From positions 406 to 14,802 of the forward strand of contig DIST01000016.1 of NCBI GenBank assembly GCA_002421645.1: a DNA stretch of 14,397 nt. Reading direction: 5' to 3'. Positions 7,297 through 14,289 of this stretch are shown here, in pieces (the stretch's first letter is position 1; the number at the start of each line of letters is the position of its first letter). This DNA comes from Flavobacterium sp. UBA6203 (GTDB taxonomy: Bacteria > Bacteroidota > Bacteroidia > Flavobacteriales > Flavobacteriaceae). A program made the position numbers and the translations under genes. The notes beneath the pieces were generated by a model that saw nothing but the letters and a program-made list of their open reading frames with translations, did not search any database and was not told where the DNA came from.

Positions 7297-7304
7297 TAAC
7301 TTTG
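7297..7304 (+). promoter_or_regulatory. Candidate -7 element (TAACTTTG) for tatD
   Basis: TAACTTTG matches the TAnnTTTG -7 consensus exactly and lies 23 bp before the ATG at 7328, leaving room for a short leader. No good TTG -33 element is seen at the usual distance, so this is a partial promoter match only. It sits back to back with the minus-strand element at 7264-7271. Confidence 0.45.
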
Positions 7305-7327
7305 GCGCTTTGTAATCAAAAACGCAA

Positions 7328-8095
7328 ATGATACTTACCGATACCCATACTCATTTATATTCAGAAGAATTCGATTTAGATCGCAACGAAATGATGCAAA
7401 GAGCCATTAATGCTGGCGTTTCTCGTTTTTTTGTTCCTGCTATCGATTCTAATTACACATCTAAAATGTACGAATTAGAGAGCCAATATCCCGAAAATGT
7501 GTTTCTAATGATGGGTTTACATCCAACTTATGTGAAGGAAAATTACTTGGAAGAGTTAGCGCATGTAGAAAAAGAACTGGCTTCGAGAAAATTTTATGCC
7601 GTTGGAGAAATTGGAATCGATTTGTTTTGGGATAAAACCTTTTTGAAAGAACAACAACATGCTTTCAAACACCAAATTCAATTAGCGAAAAAGTATAATT
7701 TAGGAATCAATATTCATTGTCGTGATGCTTTTGATGAGGTTTTTGAGGTTTTAGAAAGTGAAAAATCGGATGATTTATTCGGAATTTTTCATTGTTTTAC
7801 GGGTGATTTGGATCAAGCCCAAAGAGCGATTTCGTTAGGAATGAAACTCGGAATAGGAGGAGTAGCCACTTTTAAAAACGGGAAAATCGACCAATTTTTA
7901 AATGAAATCGATTTGAAACACATTGTTTTAGAAACCGATTCGCCATATTTAGCACCAGTTCCATATCGTGGAAAACGAAATGAAAGCAGTTATACTTTAT
8001 TGGTAGCGCAAAAGTTAGCCGAAATTTATCAGTTGCCTGTTGAGGAAATTGCAAGAATTACTACAGAAAACTCAAAACAAATTTTCGGAATTTAA
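7328..8095 (+). CDS. tatD: TatD-family metal-dependent hydrolase (DNase)
   Basis: A 255-residue TIM-barrel amidohydrolase-fold enzyme of the TatD family, of normal length. All family metal ligands are visible: the HxH pair at the start (DTHTH, His7 and His9), Glu94 in AVGEIGID, His130 in INIHCRDA, His155 in FHCFTG, and Asp204 in LETDSPYL; the GLHP motif is at 63-66. Characterised relatives are Mg2+-dependent 3'-5' exonucleases or endonucleases acting in DNA repair and turnover, and some act as D-aminoacyl-type deacylases, so the exact substrate is inferred. The start is fixed because the HxH motif needs an N-terminus within a few residues. The gene is divergent from the aspartic protease and is followed, after 62 bp, by the acyltransferase gene, with a hairpin-like sequence in between. 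Confidence 0.95.
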   Translation: MILTDTHTHLYSEEFDLDRNEMMQRAINAGVSRFFVPAIDSNYTSKMYELESQYPENVFLMMGLHPTYVKENYLEELAHVEKELASRKFYAVGEIGIDLFWDKTFLKEQQHAFKHQIQLAKKYNLGINIHCRDAFDEVFEVLESEKSDDLFGIFHCFTGDLDQAQRAISLGMKLGIGGVATFKNGKIDQFLNEIDLKHIVLETDSPYLAPVPYRGKRNESSYTLLVAQKLAEIYQLPVEEIARITTENSKQIFGI

Positions 8096-8113
8096 CCTAA
8101 AATAAAGTTTCAA

Positions 8114-8140
8114 TTCATAAAATTTTTGTTCTTTTGTGAA
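8114..8140 (+). terminator. Weak AT-rich hairpin downstream of tatD
   Basis: TTCATAAAA (8114-8122) pairs with TTTTGTGAA (8132-8140) over 9 bp with one T-G wobble, around a 9-nt loop, and TTGTTTTC follows. It lies 18 bp past the tatD stop. The right arm also contains TTCTTTTG (8130-8137), a 7-of-8 match to the -7 promoter consensus located 20 bp before the next ATG, so the segment may be promoter rather than terminator, or both. Confidence 0.35.
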
Positions 8141-8157
8141 TTGTTTTCAAAATAAAT

Positions 8158-9297
8158 ATGACAAAGTTCGATTCTATTCGCCCTTATTATGATTCTGAAG
8201 TAAACGAAGCTTTAAAGTCTTTGTTGCATCATCCTATGATGAAGGCCATGATGGATTTTACGTTTCCAGAAGTAGAAGATGATGTTTGGAAAGAACAATT
8301 GAGTAGAACCCATTCTATCCGTGATTTCCAAGTTAATTTTGTTTATCAATCCATACAAAGAGTTTTAGAAAGAAGTTCAGAAGGACTTACGACTTCTGGT
8401 TTTGAGAAATTAGAGCCTAATACTTCGTATTTATTTATCTCCAATCACCGCGATATTATTTTAGATACTTCTTTGTTGAATGTTTCTCTGATTGATCATG
8501 GTTTGGTGATGACAGCTTCTGCTATTGGAGATAATTTGGTCAAGAAAGATTTTCTTTTAAAACTTTCAAAATTAAACCGAAACTTCCTTGTTCAACGTGG
8601 TTTATCGCCAAGAGAGTTATTGCAAAGTTCTAAGTTAATGGCGGAATACATGTATCATTTATTGTCGAAAGAAAATCGTTCGGTTTGGATTGCCCAACGC
8701 GAAGGAAGAACGAAAGACGGTAACGATGCAACCCATCAAGGAGTTTTGAAAATGGTTGGAATGGCAAATGATGAGGCCAGAATTATGGACTTTTTCAAGA
8801 AATTAAAAATTGTTCCTGTTTCTATTTCTTATGAATACGATCCAACAGATGCTTTGAAAATGCCACAATTAATCGCGCTTTCCAAAGACGAAGTATATAT
8901 CAAGGAGAAAAATGAAGATTTTATTACTTTGTTAAGTGGAATCATTGGGCAAAAAAAACGTATTCACATTCATGTAGGTGATGTTTTAGAAAACGAATAC
9001 GAAAAAATTATTGCCGAAAACGATAACAATAACAAGCAAATTCAAGCTTTGGCACAAGTAATTGATGATTCTATTTTGCAATCGTATAAATTATGGTCAA
9101 CGAACTTTATTGCTTATGATATTTTACATAAAACAACTCGATTTGAACATTTGTACAACGAAAAAGAGCGTCAATTGTTTGAAAGAAGATTAGAAATGCG
9201 AATTGATGCCGACAATGAAACCATGAAAGAAGGGTTTTTGGCGATGTACGCAAATCCGGTTGTGAATAAATTGAAATACACTGATGACATCTCATAA
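8158..9297 (+). CDS. PlsB/PlsC-type glycerol-phosphate acyltransferase family protein
   Basis: A 379-residue acyltransferase of the lysophosphatidate/glycerol-3-phosphate acyltransferase superfamily. Motif I is FISNHRDIILD (His97 and Asp103). The spacing is H-x5-D rather than the usual H-x4-D. Motif III is IAQREGRTKDG (Arg181, Glu182, Gly183, Arg184), corresponding to the EGxR phosphate-binding motif, and motif IV is IVPVSISYEYDP (about 218-228), closer to PlsB than to PlsC. No confident transmembrane helix is seen, so peripheral membrane association is expected. The predicted role is acylation of glycerol phosphate or lysophosphatidate, or of another lipid such as an aminolipid, at the cytoplasmic face of the membrane. 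The exact acceptor cannot be read from sequence. The last 14 bp overlap the asparaginase gene, pointing to co-translation. Confidence 0.87.
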   Translation: MTKFDSIRPYYDSEVNEALKSLLHHPMMKAMMDFTFPEVEDDVWKEQLSRTHSIRDFQVNFVYQSIQRVLERSSEGLTTSGFEKLEPNTSYLFISNHRDIILDTSLLNVSLIDHGLVMTASAIGDNLVKKDFLLKLSKLNRNFLVQRGLSPRELLQSSKLMAEYMYHLLSKENRSVWIAQREGRTKDGNDATHQGVLKMVGMANDEARIMDFFKKLKIVPVSISYEYDPTDALKMPQLIALSKDEVYIKEKNEDFITLLSGIIGQKKRIHIHVGDVLENEYEKIIAENDNNNKQIQALAQVIDDSILQSYKLWSTNFIAYDILHKTTRFEHLYNEKERQLFERRLEMRIDADNETMKEGFLAMYANPVVNKLKYTDDIS

Positions 9298-10315
9298 ACC
9301 AAAAATACTTTTAATTTACACCGGTGGAACCATCGGAATGGTAAAAGATTTTGAAACAGGAGCTTTGAAAGCTTTTGATTTTAATGAGTTGTTAAGCCGA
9401 ATTCCAGAATTACATTTATTAGATTGTCAAATTGAAACCATTTCATTTGATGTTCCTATTGATTCATCGAATATGAATATTTCCAATTGGCAAAAAATGG
9501 CCAAAATTATCGAGGAAAATTATTCGAAATTTGATGGATTTGTAGTTTTACATGGTTCGGATACGATGTCGTATAGTGCCTCTGCATTAAGTTTTATGTT
9601 GGAAGACTTAGCAAAACCAGTAATTTTCACGGGTTCGCAATTACCAATTGGTGATTTAAGAACCGATGCAAAGGAGAATTTAATCACAGCTATTCAAGTC
9701 GCTTCGCTTCAAGAGAATAAAAAACCGGTTATTCAAGAAGTGTGTTTGTATTTCGAGTACAAATTATACAGAGGAAATCGCACGACAAAAATCAGCGCCG
9801 AACATTTTAATGCTTTTACGTCACCTAATTTTTCAGAACTAGCGGAATCTGGCGTACACTTGAAAGTAAATTATGACGTTATTCTGAAGCAAAAAGCAAA
9901 TAAAAAGCTAAAAGTGCATACTGATTTTGATGATAATGTAGCAATTTTAAAGATTTTTCCGGGTATCAATCAGAAGGTTTTGACTGCTTTTTTTGCAATA
10001 CCAAATTTAAAAGGAATAGTTTTAGAAACGTATGGTTCTGGAAACGCTCCAACAGAAGATTGGTTTGTGCAGACTTTAGAGCAAGCAATTCGCAATAATA
10101 TTCACATTATCAACGTTACACAATGTAGTGGAGGTAGTGTTTCGATGGGGAATTACGAAACCAGTACACAATTAAAAAATATAGGTGTAATTTCAGGTAA
10201 AGATATTACTACTGAGGCTGCCATCACAAAATTAATGTATCTTTTAGGTCAAAAAGTGTCTCACAATGTGTTTAAGACTATTTTTGAAACAGGAATCAGA
10301 GGAGAAATGTTGTAA
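9284..10315 (+). CDS. ansA: Type I (cytoplasmic) L-asparaginase
   Basis: A 343-residue asparaginase that hydrolyses L-asparagine to aspartate and ammonia. The N-terminal catalytic motif is YTGGTIG (residues 12-18, nucleophile expected at Thr16). The second is LHGSDTMSYSASAL (89-102), where Ser92 and Asp93 occupy the positions usually held by Thr and Asp. The segment GSQLPIGDLRTDAKENL (117-133) and a C-terminal TQCSGGSVSMGNYETS match type I enzymes. There is no signal peptide, so it acts in the cytoplasm and, like other type I enzymes, probably as an oligomer. The ATG at 9284 lies within the acyltransferase gene (14-bp overlap); no later ATG could keep the TGGTIG motif. A metabolic link between the two is not obvious, but the overlap implies coupled translation. 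Confidence 0.94.
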   Translation: MTSHKPKILLIYTGGTIGMVKDFETGALKAFDFNELLSRIPELHLLDCQIETISFDVPIDSSNMNISNWQKMAKIIEENYSKFDGFVVLHGSDTMSYSASALSFMLEDLAKPVIFTGSQLPIGDLRTDAKENLITAIQVASLQENKKPVIQEVCLYFEYKLYRGNRTTKISAEHFNAFTSPNFSELAESGVHLKVNYDVILKQKANKKLKVHTDFDDNVAILKIFPGINQKVLTAFFAIPNLKGIVLETYGSGNAPTEDWFVQTLEQAIRNNIHIINVTQCSGGSVSMGNYETSTQLKNIGVISGKDITTEAAITKLMYLLGQKVSHNVFKTIFETGIRGEML

Positions 10316-10390
10316 AAATAACATATAAAATTTTTATACATGAGATTTTTTACGTTATTTAGCACCCTTAAAATCGAGTGTCGTTTCGAT

Positions 10391-10478
10391 AGAGAGGTGG
10401 CCGAGTGGTCGAAGGCGCACGCCTGGAAAGTGTGTATACTCCACAAGGGTATCGAGGGTTCGAATCCCTTCCTCTCTG
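10391..10478 (+). tRNA. tRNA-Ser (anticodon GGA)
   Basis: The 7-bp acceptor stem AGAGAGG (10391-10397) pairs with CCTCTCT (10471-10477), with a G discriminator at 10478. The anticodon stem CACGC/GTGTG encloses loop CTGGAAA with anticodon GGA at 10425-10427. A long variable arm, typical of tRNA-Ser, lies between the anticodon arm and the T arm (GAGGG, TTCGAAT, CCCTT). The 88-nt length fits the serine class. The CCA end is not fully encoded (CAG follows the discriminator), so it must be added after transcription. It lies between the asparaginase gene and the exb operon. Confidence 0.96.
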
Positions 10479-10562
10479 CAGAATGATATTAATTTTAAAA
10501 ATTTTATAAATATTTTTATATCTTTAAACCCAATTAACTAATTAATTTTAAGAACAAAAGCG

Positions 10563-11387
10563 ATGAAAAGATTATTTTCTATTTTAGCAATCACGGGGCT
10601 TATGACTTTTGGAAATGTTCAAGCTCAAGATTCAACTCAAGCAGCAGCTCCTGCTACAGAACAAGTAGCTGATACAACTGCAACAGTAGCAACTACAGAT
10701 GAGGCTACAGCAACAACTGATGAAGCTGCAGCAACTGAAGAAGCTACTTTTACTCAATCAATGAAAAAACGTTTCATTGAAGGAGGTCCAGTTTGGATGT
10801 CTCCAGTATTATTGTGTTTAATTCTTGGTTTAGCAATAGCAATTGAAAGAATTATTTATTTAAATCTTTCTTCTATCAACACTAAAAAATTTGTTACTGA
10901 TGTTGAGTCAGCTTTAAATTCTGGTGGTATTGAAGCGGCTAAAGAAGTATCTAAAAACACAGCTGGTCCAGTTGCGTCTATTTTCTATCAAGGTTTAGAG
11001 CGTTCTTCTCATGGTTTAGAATCTGCTGAAAAATCTATCGTTGCTTACGGTGGTGTTCAAATGGGACAATTAGAGAAAAATGTTTCTTGGGTTTCTTTAT
11101 TTATCGCTCTTGCACCAATGTTAGGTTTCTTAGGAACTATAATTGGTATGATTGAGGCGTTTGACCAAATCGAATCTGCAGGATCTATGGAGCCATCATT
11201 AGTAGCTGGAGGTATTAAAGTAGCGTTATTAACAACGGTATTTGGACTTATTGTAGCGATGATTCTTCAAGTTTTCTACAACTACATTACAGCTAAGATT
11301 GATTCTATCGTTAACGATATGGAAGATGCTTCTATCAGTTTAGTTGATATGTTGTCAGATTATTTCAAAGAGAAAGTAAACAAATAA
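10563..11387 (+). CDS. exbB: ExbB/TolQ/MotA-family proton channel protein
   Basis: A 274-residue inner-membrane subunit of the ExbB-ExbD proton motor. It has an N-terminal signal-peptide-like segment (MKRLFSILAI to VQAQD, 1-22), then a low-complexity Ala/Thr/Glu/Asp-rich stretch (about 23-63). The core has transmembrane helix 1 (about 78-98), a cytoplasmic loop, and helices 2 and 3 (about 175-197 and 214-238). The family signature is visible in APMLGFLGTIIGMIEAF (184-200) and in KVALLTTVFGLIVAM. ExbB normally forms a pentamer around ExbD and uses the proton gradient to drive TonB or related envelope machines. The extra N-terminal exported segment is common in Bacteroidota ExbB proteins. This is the first gene of a four-gene operon closed at 12967-12997, and it starts 84 bp after the tRNA. 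Confidence 0.93.
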   Translation: MKRLFSILAITGLMTFGNVQAQDSTQAAAPATEQVADTTATVATTDEATATTDEAAATEEATFTQSMKKRFIEGGPVWMSPVLLCLILGLAIAIERIIYLNLSSINTKKFVTDVESALNSGGIEAAKEVSKNTAGPVASIFYQGLERSSHGLESAEKSIVAYGGVQMGQLEKNVSWVSLFIALAPMLGFLGTIIGMIEAFDQIESAGSMEPSLVAGGIKVALLTTVFGLIVAMILQVFYNYITAKIDSIVNDMEDASISLVDMLSDYFKEKVNK

Positions 11388-11407
11388 TACATTAACAAAT
11401 TATTGTT

Positions 11408-11836
11408 ATGAACGTATATAAAATTTCAAAAATTTTAGTAATCGTAATTGGAATTATTGCTTCTATTTTATTCATATCAAATTTAGGTATGGAAGTATCA
11501 TTAGATAATAATTCTTTTGTTGTAGATTACTTTATTTATCTGTCTTACTTTGCAATGGCAATTGCTTTTTTCTCTGTTATTTATTTTGTTTTTAAAAATT
11601 TAATTACTCATAAAGATCAGTTAAGAAGAGCATTAATCTCTCTGGGGTTATTTGCTGCTGTAGTTTTGATTGCTTTTATTTTGGCAGATAGTACAGAGAT
11701 AAAATTAAAAGACGGAGAAATTATTTCTTCAATGTCTTCTAAGTTAATAAGTACTAGTTTAAATACATTTTATATTCTTGCTGTTGTTTCAGTTGGAGTA
11801 TTAGCTTGGACTGGTTTTTCAAAAATTAAAAGATAA
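11408..11836 (+). CDS. Four-helix membrane protein of unknown function inside the exb operon (142 aa)
   Basis: Not recognised as a named family. Four hydrophobic segments are visible at about 7-24, 42-63, 75-93 and 119-137, separated by a short polar stretch (28-38), a basic HKDQLRR loop (about 68-74) and a charged loop (STEIKLKDGE, about 95-104). The C-terminus is basic (KIKR), which places it in the cytoplasm by the positive-inside rule. The gene starts 20 bp after exbB and ends 6 bp before exbD, so it is certainly co-transcribed with them. The placement between channel and rod subunits suggests an accessory or assembly factor of the motor, but this is inference from position only. The lack of a conserved charged residue within the helices argues against it being an extra proton channel subunit. 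Confidence 0.85.
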   Translation: MNVYKISKILVIVIGIIASILFISNLGMEVSLDNNSFVVDYFIYLSYFAMAIAFFSVIYFVFKNLITHKDQLRRALISLGLFAAVVLIAFILADSTEIKLKDGEIISSMSSKLISTSLNTFYILAVVSVGVLAWTGFSKIKR

Positions 11837-11842
11837 TAGATC

Positions 11843-12457
11843 ATGGGTAAAAAAAGAGGTGCACCGCCAGAAGTGAATGCAGGTTCTATGGCAGATATTG
11901 CATTCTTACTTTTAATTTTCTTTTTAGTTACTACCACAATTGGAGTAGATCAAGGAATTAATAGACTCTTACCTCGTTATGAAGAGAACCCACCTGTTCC
12001 GCCTATTAATGAAAGAAATATTTTAACAGTTTTAGTTAATAAAGACAATCAGTTACTTGTTGAAGAGAAATTGGTTGACCTTAAGGACTTAAGACAAACT
12101 GCTATTGATTTTCTTGAAAATAATGGAAAAGGAACATGTTCATATTGTAATGGAAAAAAAGATCCAAATTCATCTGACGGACCTGATGAAGCGGTAATTT
12201 CATTAAATAATGACGGGCAAACTACTTATGAAACGTATATCGCAGTACAAAATGAATTAGTAGCTGCATATAACTTTTTAAGAGATAGAGAATGTAAGAA
12301 GCGTTACGGTATGACTTTTACAGAAATGGAATACATTTATAATGATCCAGCTTCTAAAGCTACCGAAGGTTTGGTTGAAGATTTAGAACCAAAAGTTAAA
12401 AAGATTCAAGAATTGTTTCCAATGAGACTTTCAGAAGCAGAGCCAAAAAAACAATAA
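11843..12457 (+). CDS. exbD: ExbD/TolR-family biopolymer transport protein (first copy, with Cys-bearing insert)
   Basis: A 204-residue ExbD. A short cytoplasmic N-terminus leads into one transmembrane helix (SMADIAFLLLIFFLVTTT, about 15-32), where Asp18 is the expected proton-carrying residue. A periplasmic domain follows that is longer than the roughly 140-residue standard. It holds a Pro-rich stretch (NPPVPPINER), an insert with CSYC (Cys99, Cys102) and a further Cys151 in the DRECKKR segment, and a helical C-terminal extension ending EPKKQ. A disulfide or metal site in the periplasm is possible. It starts 6 bp after the unknown 142-aa gene and is followed after 17 bp by a second exbD. Family assignment is firm; the partner machine (TonB or otherwise) cannot be read here. 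Confidence 0.92.
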   Translation: MGKKRGAPPEVNAGSMADIAFLLLIFFLVTTTIGVDQGINRLLPRYEENPPVPPINERNILTVLVNKDNQLLVEEKLVDLKDLRQTAIDFLENNGKGTCSYCNGKKDPNSSDGPDEAVISLNNDGQTTYETYIAVQNELVAAYNFLRDRECKKRYGMTFTEMEYIYNDPASKATEGLVEDLEPKVKKIQELFPMRLSEAEPKKQ

Positions 12458-12474
12458 TATAATATTAAGAAAGT

Positions 12475-12948
12475 ATGTCTAAATTTAAAAAGAAAAGTAC
12501 AGGTGATACTCCTGCGATTTCAACAGCGTCTTTACCTGATATTGTATTTATGCTTTTGTTCTTCTTCATGACAGCTACCACTATGAAAGATAGTGACTTG
12601 AAAATTGAAAATACATTGCCAAAAGCTAACCAAACTGCAAAATTGCACAAAAAAGAGTTTGTAATGTATATTTACGCTGGTAAACCAAGTGAGCGCTATA
12701 GAGCAACTCTTGGAGGTTCAGATCGTATTCAATTAGCTGATAAGATGGCTTCGCCAGCTGACATTAGAAATTTTGTAATTTCTGAGAGAGCTCAGCGAAA
12801 TTCTGACGATGAAAAGTATCTTACTGCATCTTTAAAAATTGATAAAAATGTGAAGATGGGTTTGGTAAGTGCTATCAAGTTAGAATTACGTAAAATAGAA
12901 CAATTGAAAGTTAATTATACAACAACACAAGGAAATCCTGTTGAATAG
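12475..12948 (+). CDS. exbD: ExbD/TolR-family biopolymer transport protein (second copy)
   Basis: A 157-residue ExbD of near-standard length. The single N-terminal helix (SLPDIVFMLLFFFMTATT, about 19-36) carries Asp22 at the proton-relay position, and the periplasmic domain contains SPADIRNFV and LKLELRK-like helices of the TolR/ExbD fold. It has no cysteine in its periplasmic part, unlike the upstream copy, and diverges from it beyond the membrane segment. The two copies may form a mixed dimer inside the ExbB pentamer. It is the last gene of the operon; a strong terminator begins 18 bp downstream. Confidence 0.92.
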   Translation: MSKFKKKSTGDTPAISTASLPDIVFMLLFFFMTATTMKDSDLKIENTLPKANQTAKLHKKEFVMYIYAGKPSERYRATLGGSDRIQLADKMASPADIRNFVISERAQRNSDDEKYLTASLKIDKNVKMGLVSAIKLELRKIEQLKVNYTTTQGNPVE

Positions 12949-12966
12949 TATTTTTATTTTATAAAT

Positions 12967-12997
12967 AAAAAGGTACGCATTTGCGTACCTTTTTTTA
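12967..12997 (+). terminator. Strong intrinsic terminator of the exb operon
   Basis: A GC-containing stem, AGGTACGC (12971-12978) with GCGTACCT (12983-12990), encloses a 4-nt loop. It is flanked by AAAA on the left and a run of six T on the right, so the A and T runs extend the stem. This is the clearest terminator in the window and, being symmetrical, could act in both directions. Confidence 0.92.
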
Positions 12998-13019
12998 TTA
13001 TTTTTATAAAAAAAATATA

Positions 13020-13679
13020 ATGCGATTACTAGTATCTCTTTTTTTCATTTTTTTTGTATCAATTGGTTTTTCTCAATCTGAGACAAAGCCTGTTGTAGAT
13101 TCTCTTTTTAGAGAGGATCAATTTTATGTTTCGATATCATACAATATTTTACAAAAAACACCTGATAATTTTAATCAGTATTCATTTTCAACAGGTTTAT
13201 CAGCTGGTTTTTTAAGAGATTTTCCTATTTCTGAAAACAGACATTGGGCCATTGCTCCCGGTATTGGTTATTCGTTTAATGATTTAAAACAAAATATTGA
13301 TTTTTCTTCTATTTCCGACAATACATCTACAGAGATTGTTAAAAGTAGAATTCTATTACATTATCTTGATTTCCCTTTAGAAATTCGTTGGCGAAATGCG
13401 ACTCCAGATAGTCATAAATTTTGGAGAATTTATGGAGGTTTTATGGCAAGTTATTTAATCAATGGTAAGTTTAAATATGAAGGAGATTTAGGTTCTGGAA
13501 CAGAAAATATAAATGATTTGTTGAATAAATTTCAATACGCCACGTATTTAACTTTCGGATTTAATACTTGGAATGCCTATATTCATTACGGTTTAAATCC
13601 TTTTTTTGATAAAAATAAAACAGCCACGGAAAACAATGTAACTACATTGAAAATTGGTTTGATGTTTTATATTTTATAA
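13020..13679 (+). CDS. Outer-membrane beta-barrel protein (porin-family-like, 219 aa)
   Basis: The start at 13020 begins a clear signal peptide (MRLLVSLFFIFFVSIGFSQS). The frame extends to 12981, but that start lies inside the exb operon terminator. The mature protein shows repeated amphipathic strands with alternating hydrophobic and aromatic residues (FYVSISYNIL, FSTGLSAGFL, HWAIAPGIGYSF, LLHYLDFPLEIRW, FWRIYGGFMASYLI, ATYLTFGFNTW, TTLKIGLMFYIL), and the final strand ends at the C-terminus as in outer-membrane barrels. The LHYLDFPLEIRW segment resembles the PorT-like/OMP_b-brl_2 barrel families. About eight strands are likely. It starts 71 bp after the second exbD and converges on the PAP2-like gene with a 6-bp overlap of the 3' ends. 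Its specific role is unknown. Confidence 0.85.
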   Translation: MRLLVSLFFIFFVSIGFSQSETKPVVDSLFREDQFYVSISYNILQKTPDNFNQYSFSTGLSAGFLRDFPISENRHWAIAPGIGYSFNDLKQNIDFSSISDNTSTEIVKSRILLHYLDFPLEIRWRNATPDSHKFWRIYGGFMASYLINGKFKYEGDLGSGTENINDLLNKFQYATYLTFGFNTWNAYIHYGLNPFFDKNKTATENNVTTLKIGLMFYIL

Positions 13680-14285
13680 CCAATATTGATACAAAAACAA
13701 CTGTGGTCCAGCTCCAATTATTATTCCTGCAATAAGTTCTGGATACGTATGTGCTTTCATATATAAACGTGAAGAGGCTACTAAACCAATACTAACAATA
13801 CAAAATGCCACAAGATTTATAAAAGGAAGTTGGTAATACATGCACAGGCCAAAAATAAAGCACGTTAAGGCACTAATTCCAATCATATGTAAACTGGCTT
13901 TGAATTTTAAAATAACGCTGGCTAAAACGATTACACTGCTAAAAAACCCGCCAAGAAAAAAGAAATACAATTCTGCCACAGTATCTTTTGAAATACTGAA
14001 TTTTATTAAAATAAATAATAAAATTGCTTGAACAGCTATTGGCATTTTTCTCTCGCTAATGCTGGCTTCAGTAAATGAAGAAACAATTCCTAAAGATCGA
14101 AATAAAAAATACATAGATAACGGTAACAACAAAGTCAAAATGGTAACTTGGACTAGTGTTACTATTATTTGGGATTTGTAAAAGAAAGAATTGGTGATTA
14201 AAAAGAAAAATAAAGTGCCATATAAAGACACAAATATGGGATGAAAAATATAGGAAAAAACAGGTAATATTTTTTTTAAATCCAT
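13674..14285 (-). CDS. PAP2-like membrane protein (203 aa, atypical acid-phosphatase motifs)
   Basis: A polytopic inner-membrane protein with about six hydrophobic segments. The best family clue is SRLYMKAHTYPE (172-183), which matches the third PAP2 motif SR-x5-H-x3-D in spacing but with Glu183 in the Asp position. A possible second motif is SLHMIG (131-136), in place of PSGH, and RKMP (79-82) sits where the K-x6-RP motif would be. The active site is therefore degenerate relative to classic PAP2 phosphatases, and the protein may be a divergent lipid phosphatase or transferase, or may have lost catalysis. It starts 4 bp after the rpoN stop on the same strand, so it is very probably co-transcribed with rpoN. 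Its 3' end overlaps the outer-membrane protein gene by 6 bp. Confidence 0.72.
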   Translation of the reverse strand: MDLKKILPVFSYIFHPIFVSLYGTLFFFLITNSFFYKSQIIVTLVQVTILTLLLPLSMYFLFRSLGIVSSFTEASISERKMPIAVQAILLFILIKFSISKDTVAELYFFFLGGFFSSVIVLASVILKFKASLHMIGISALTCFIFGLCMYYQLPFINLVAFCIVSIGLVASSRLYMKAHTYPELIAGIIIGAGPQLFLYQYWL

Positions 14286-14289
14286 ATTC

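Noticed and set aside
10316..10390. Small RNA or terminator upstream of the tRNA
   Set aside because: Only an all-A/T inverted repeat (around 10325-10338) and a 5-bp stem (ATCGA/TCGAT, 10374-10390) are present, too weak to call.
10261..10446. Minus-strand open frame across the asparaginase end and tRNA-Ser
   Set aside because: It overlaps a confident tRNA and the end of a well-supported gene, and its product has no recognisable features.
12981..13019. Upstream start for the outer-membrane barrel protein
   Set aside because: It begins inside the exb terminator stem; the signal peptide starts cleanly at 13020.
13840..14031. Short plus-strand open frame inside the PAP2-like gene
   Set aside because: Lys- and Ile-rich composition typical of antisense AT-rich sequence, with no start context; the minus-strand frame has clear membrane helices.
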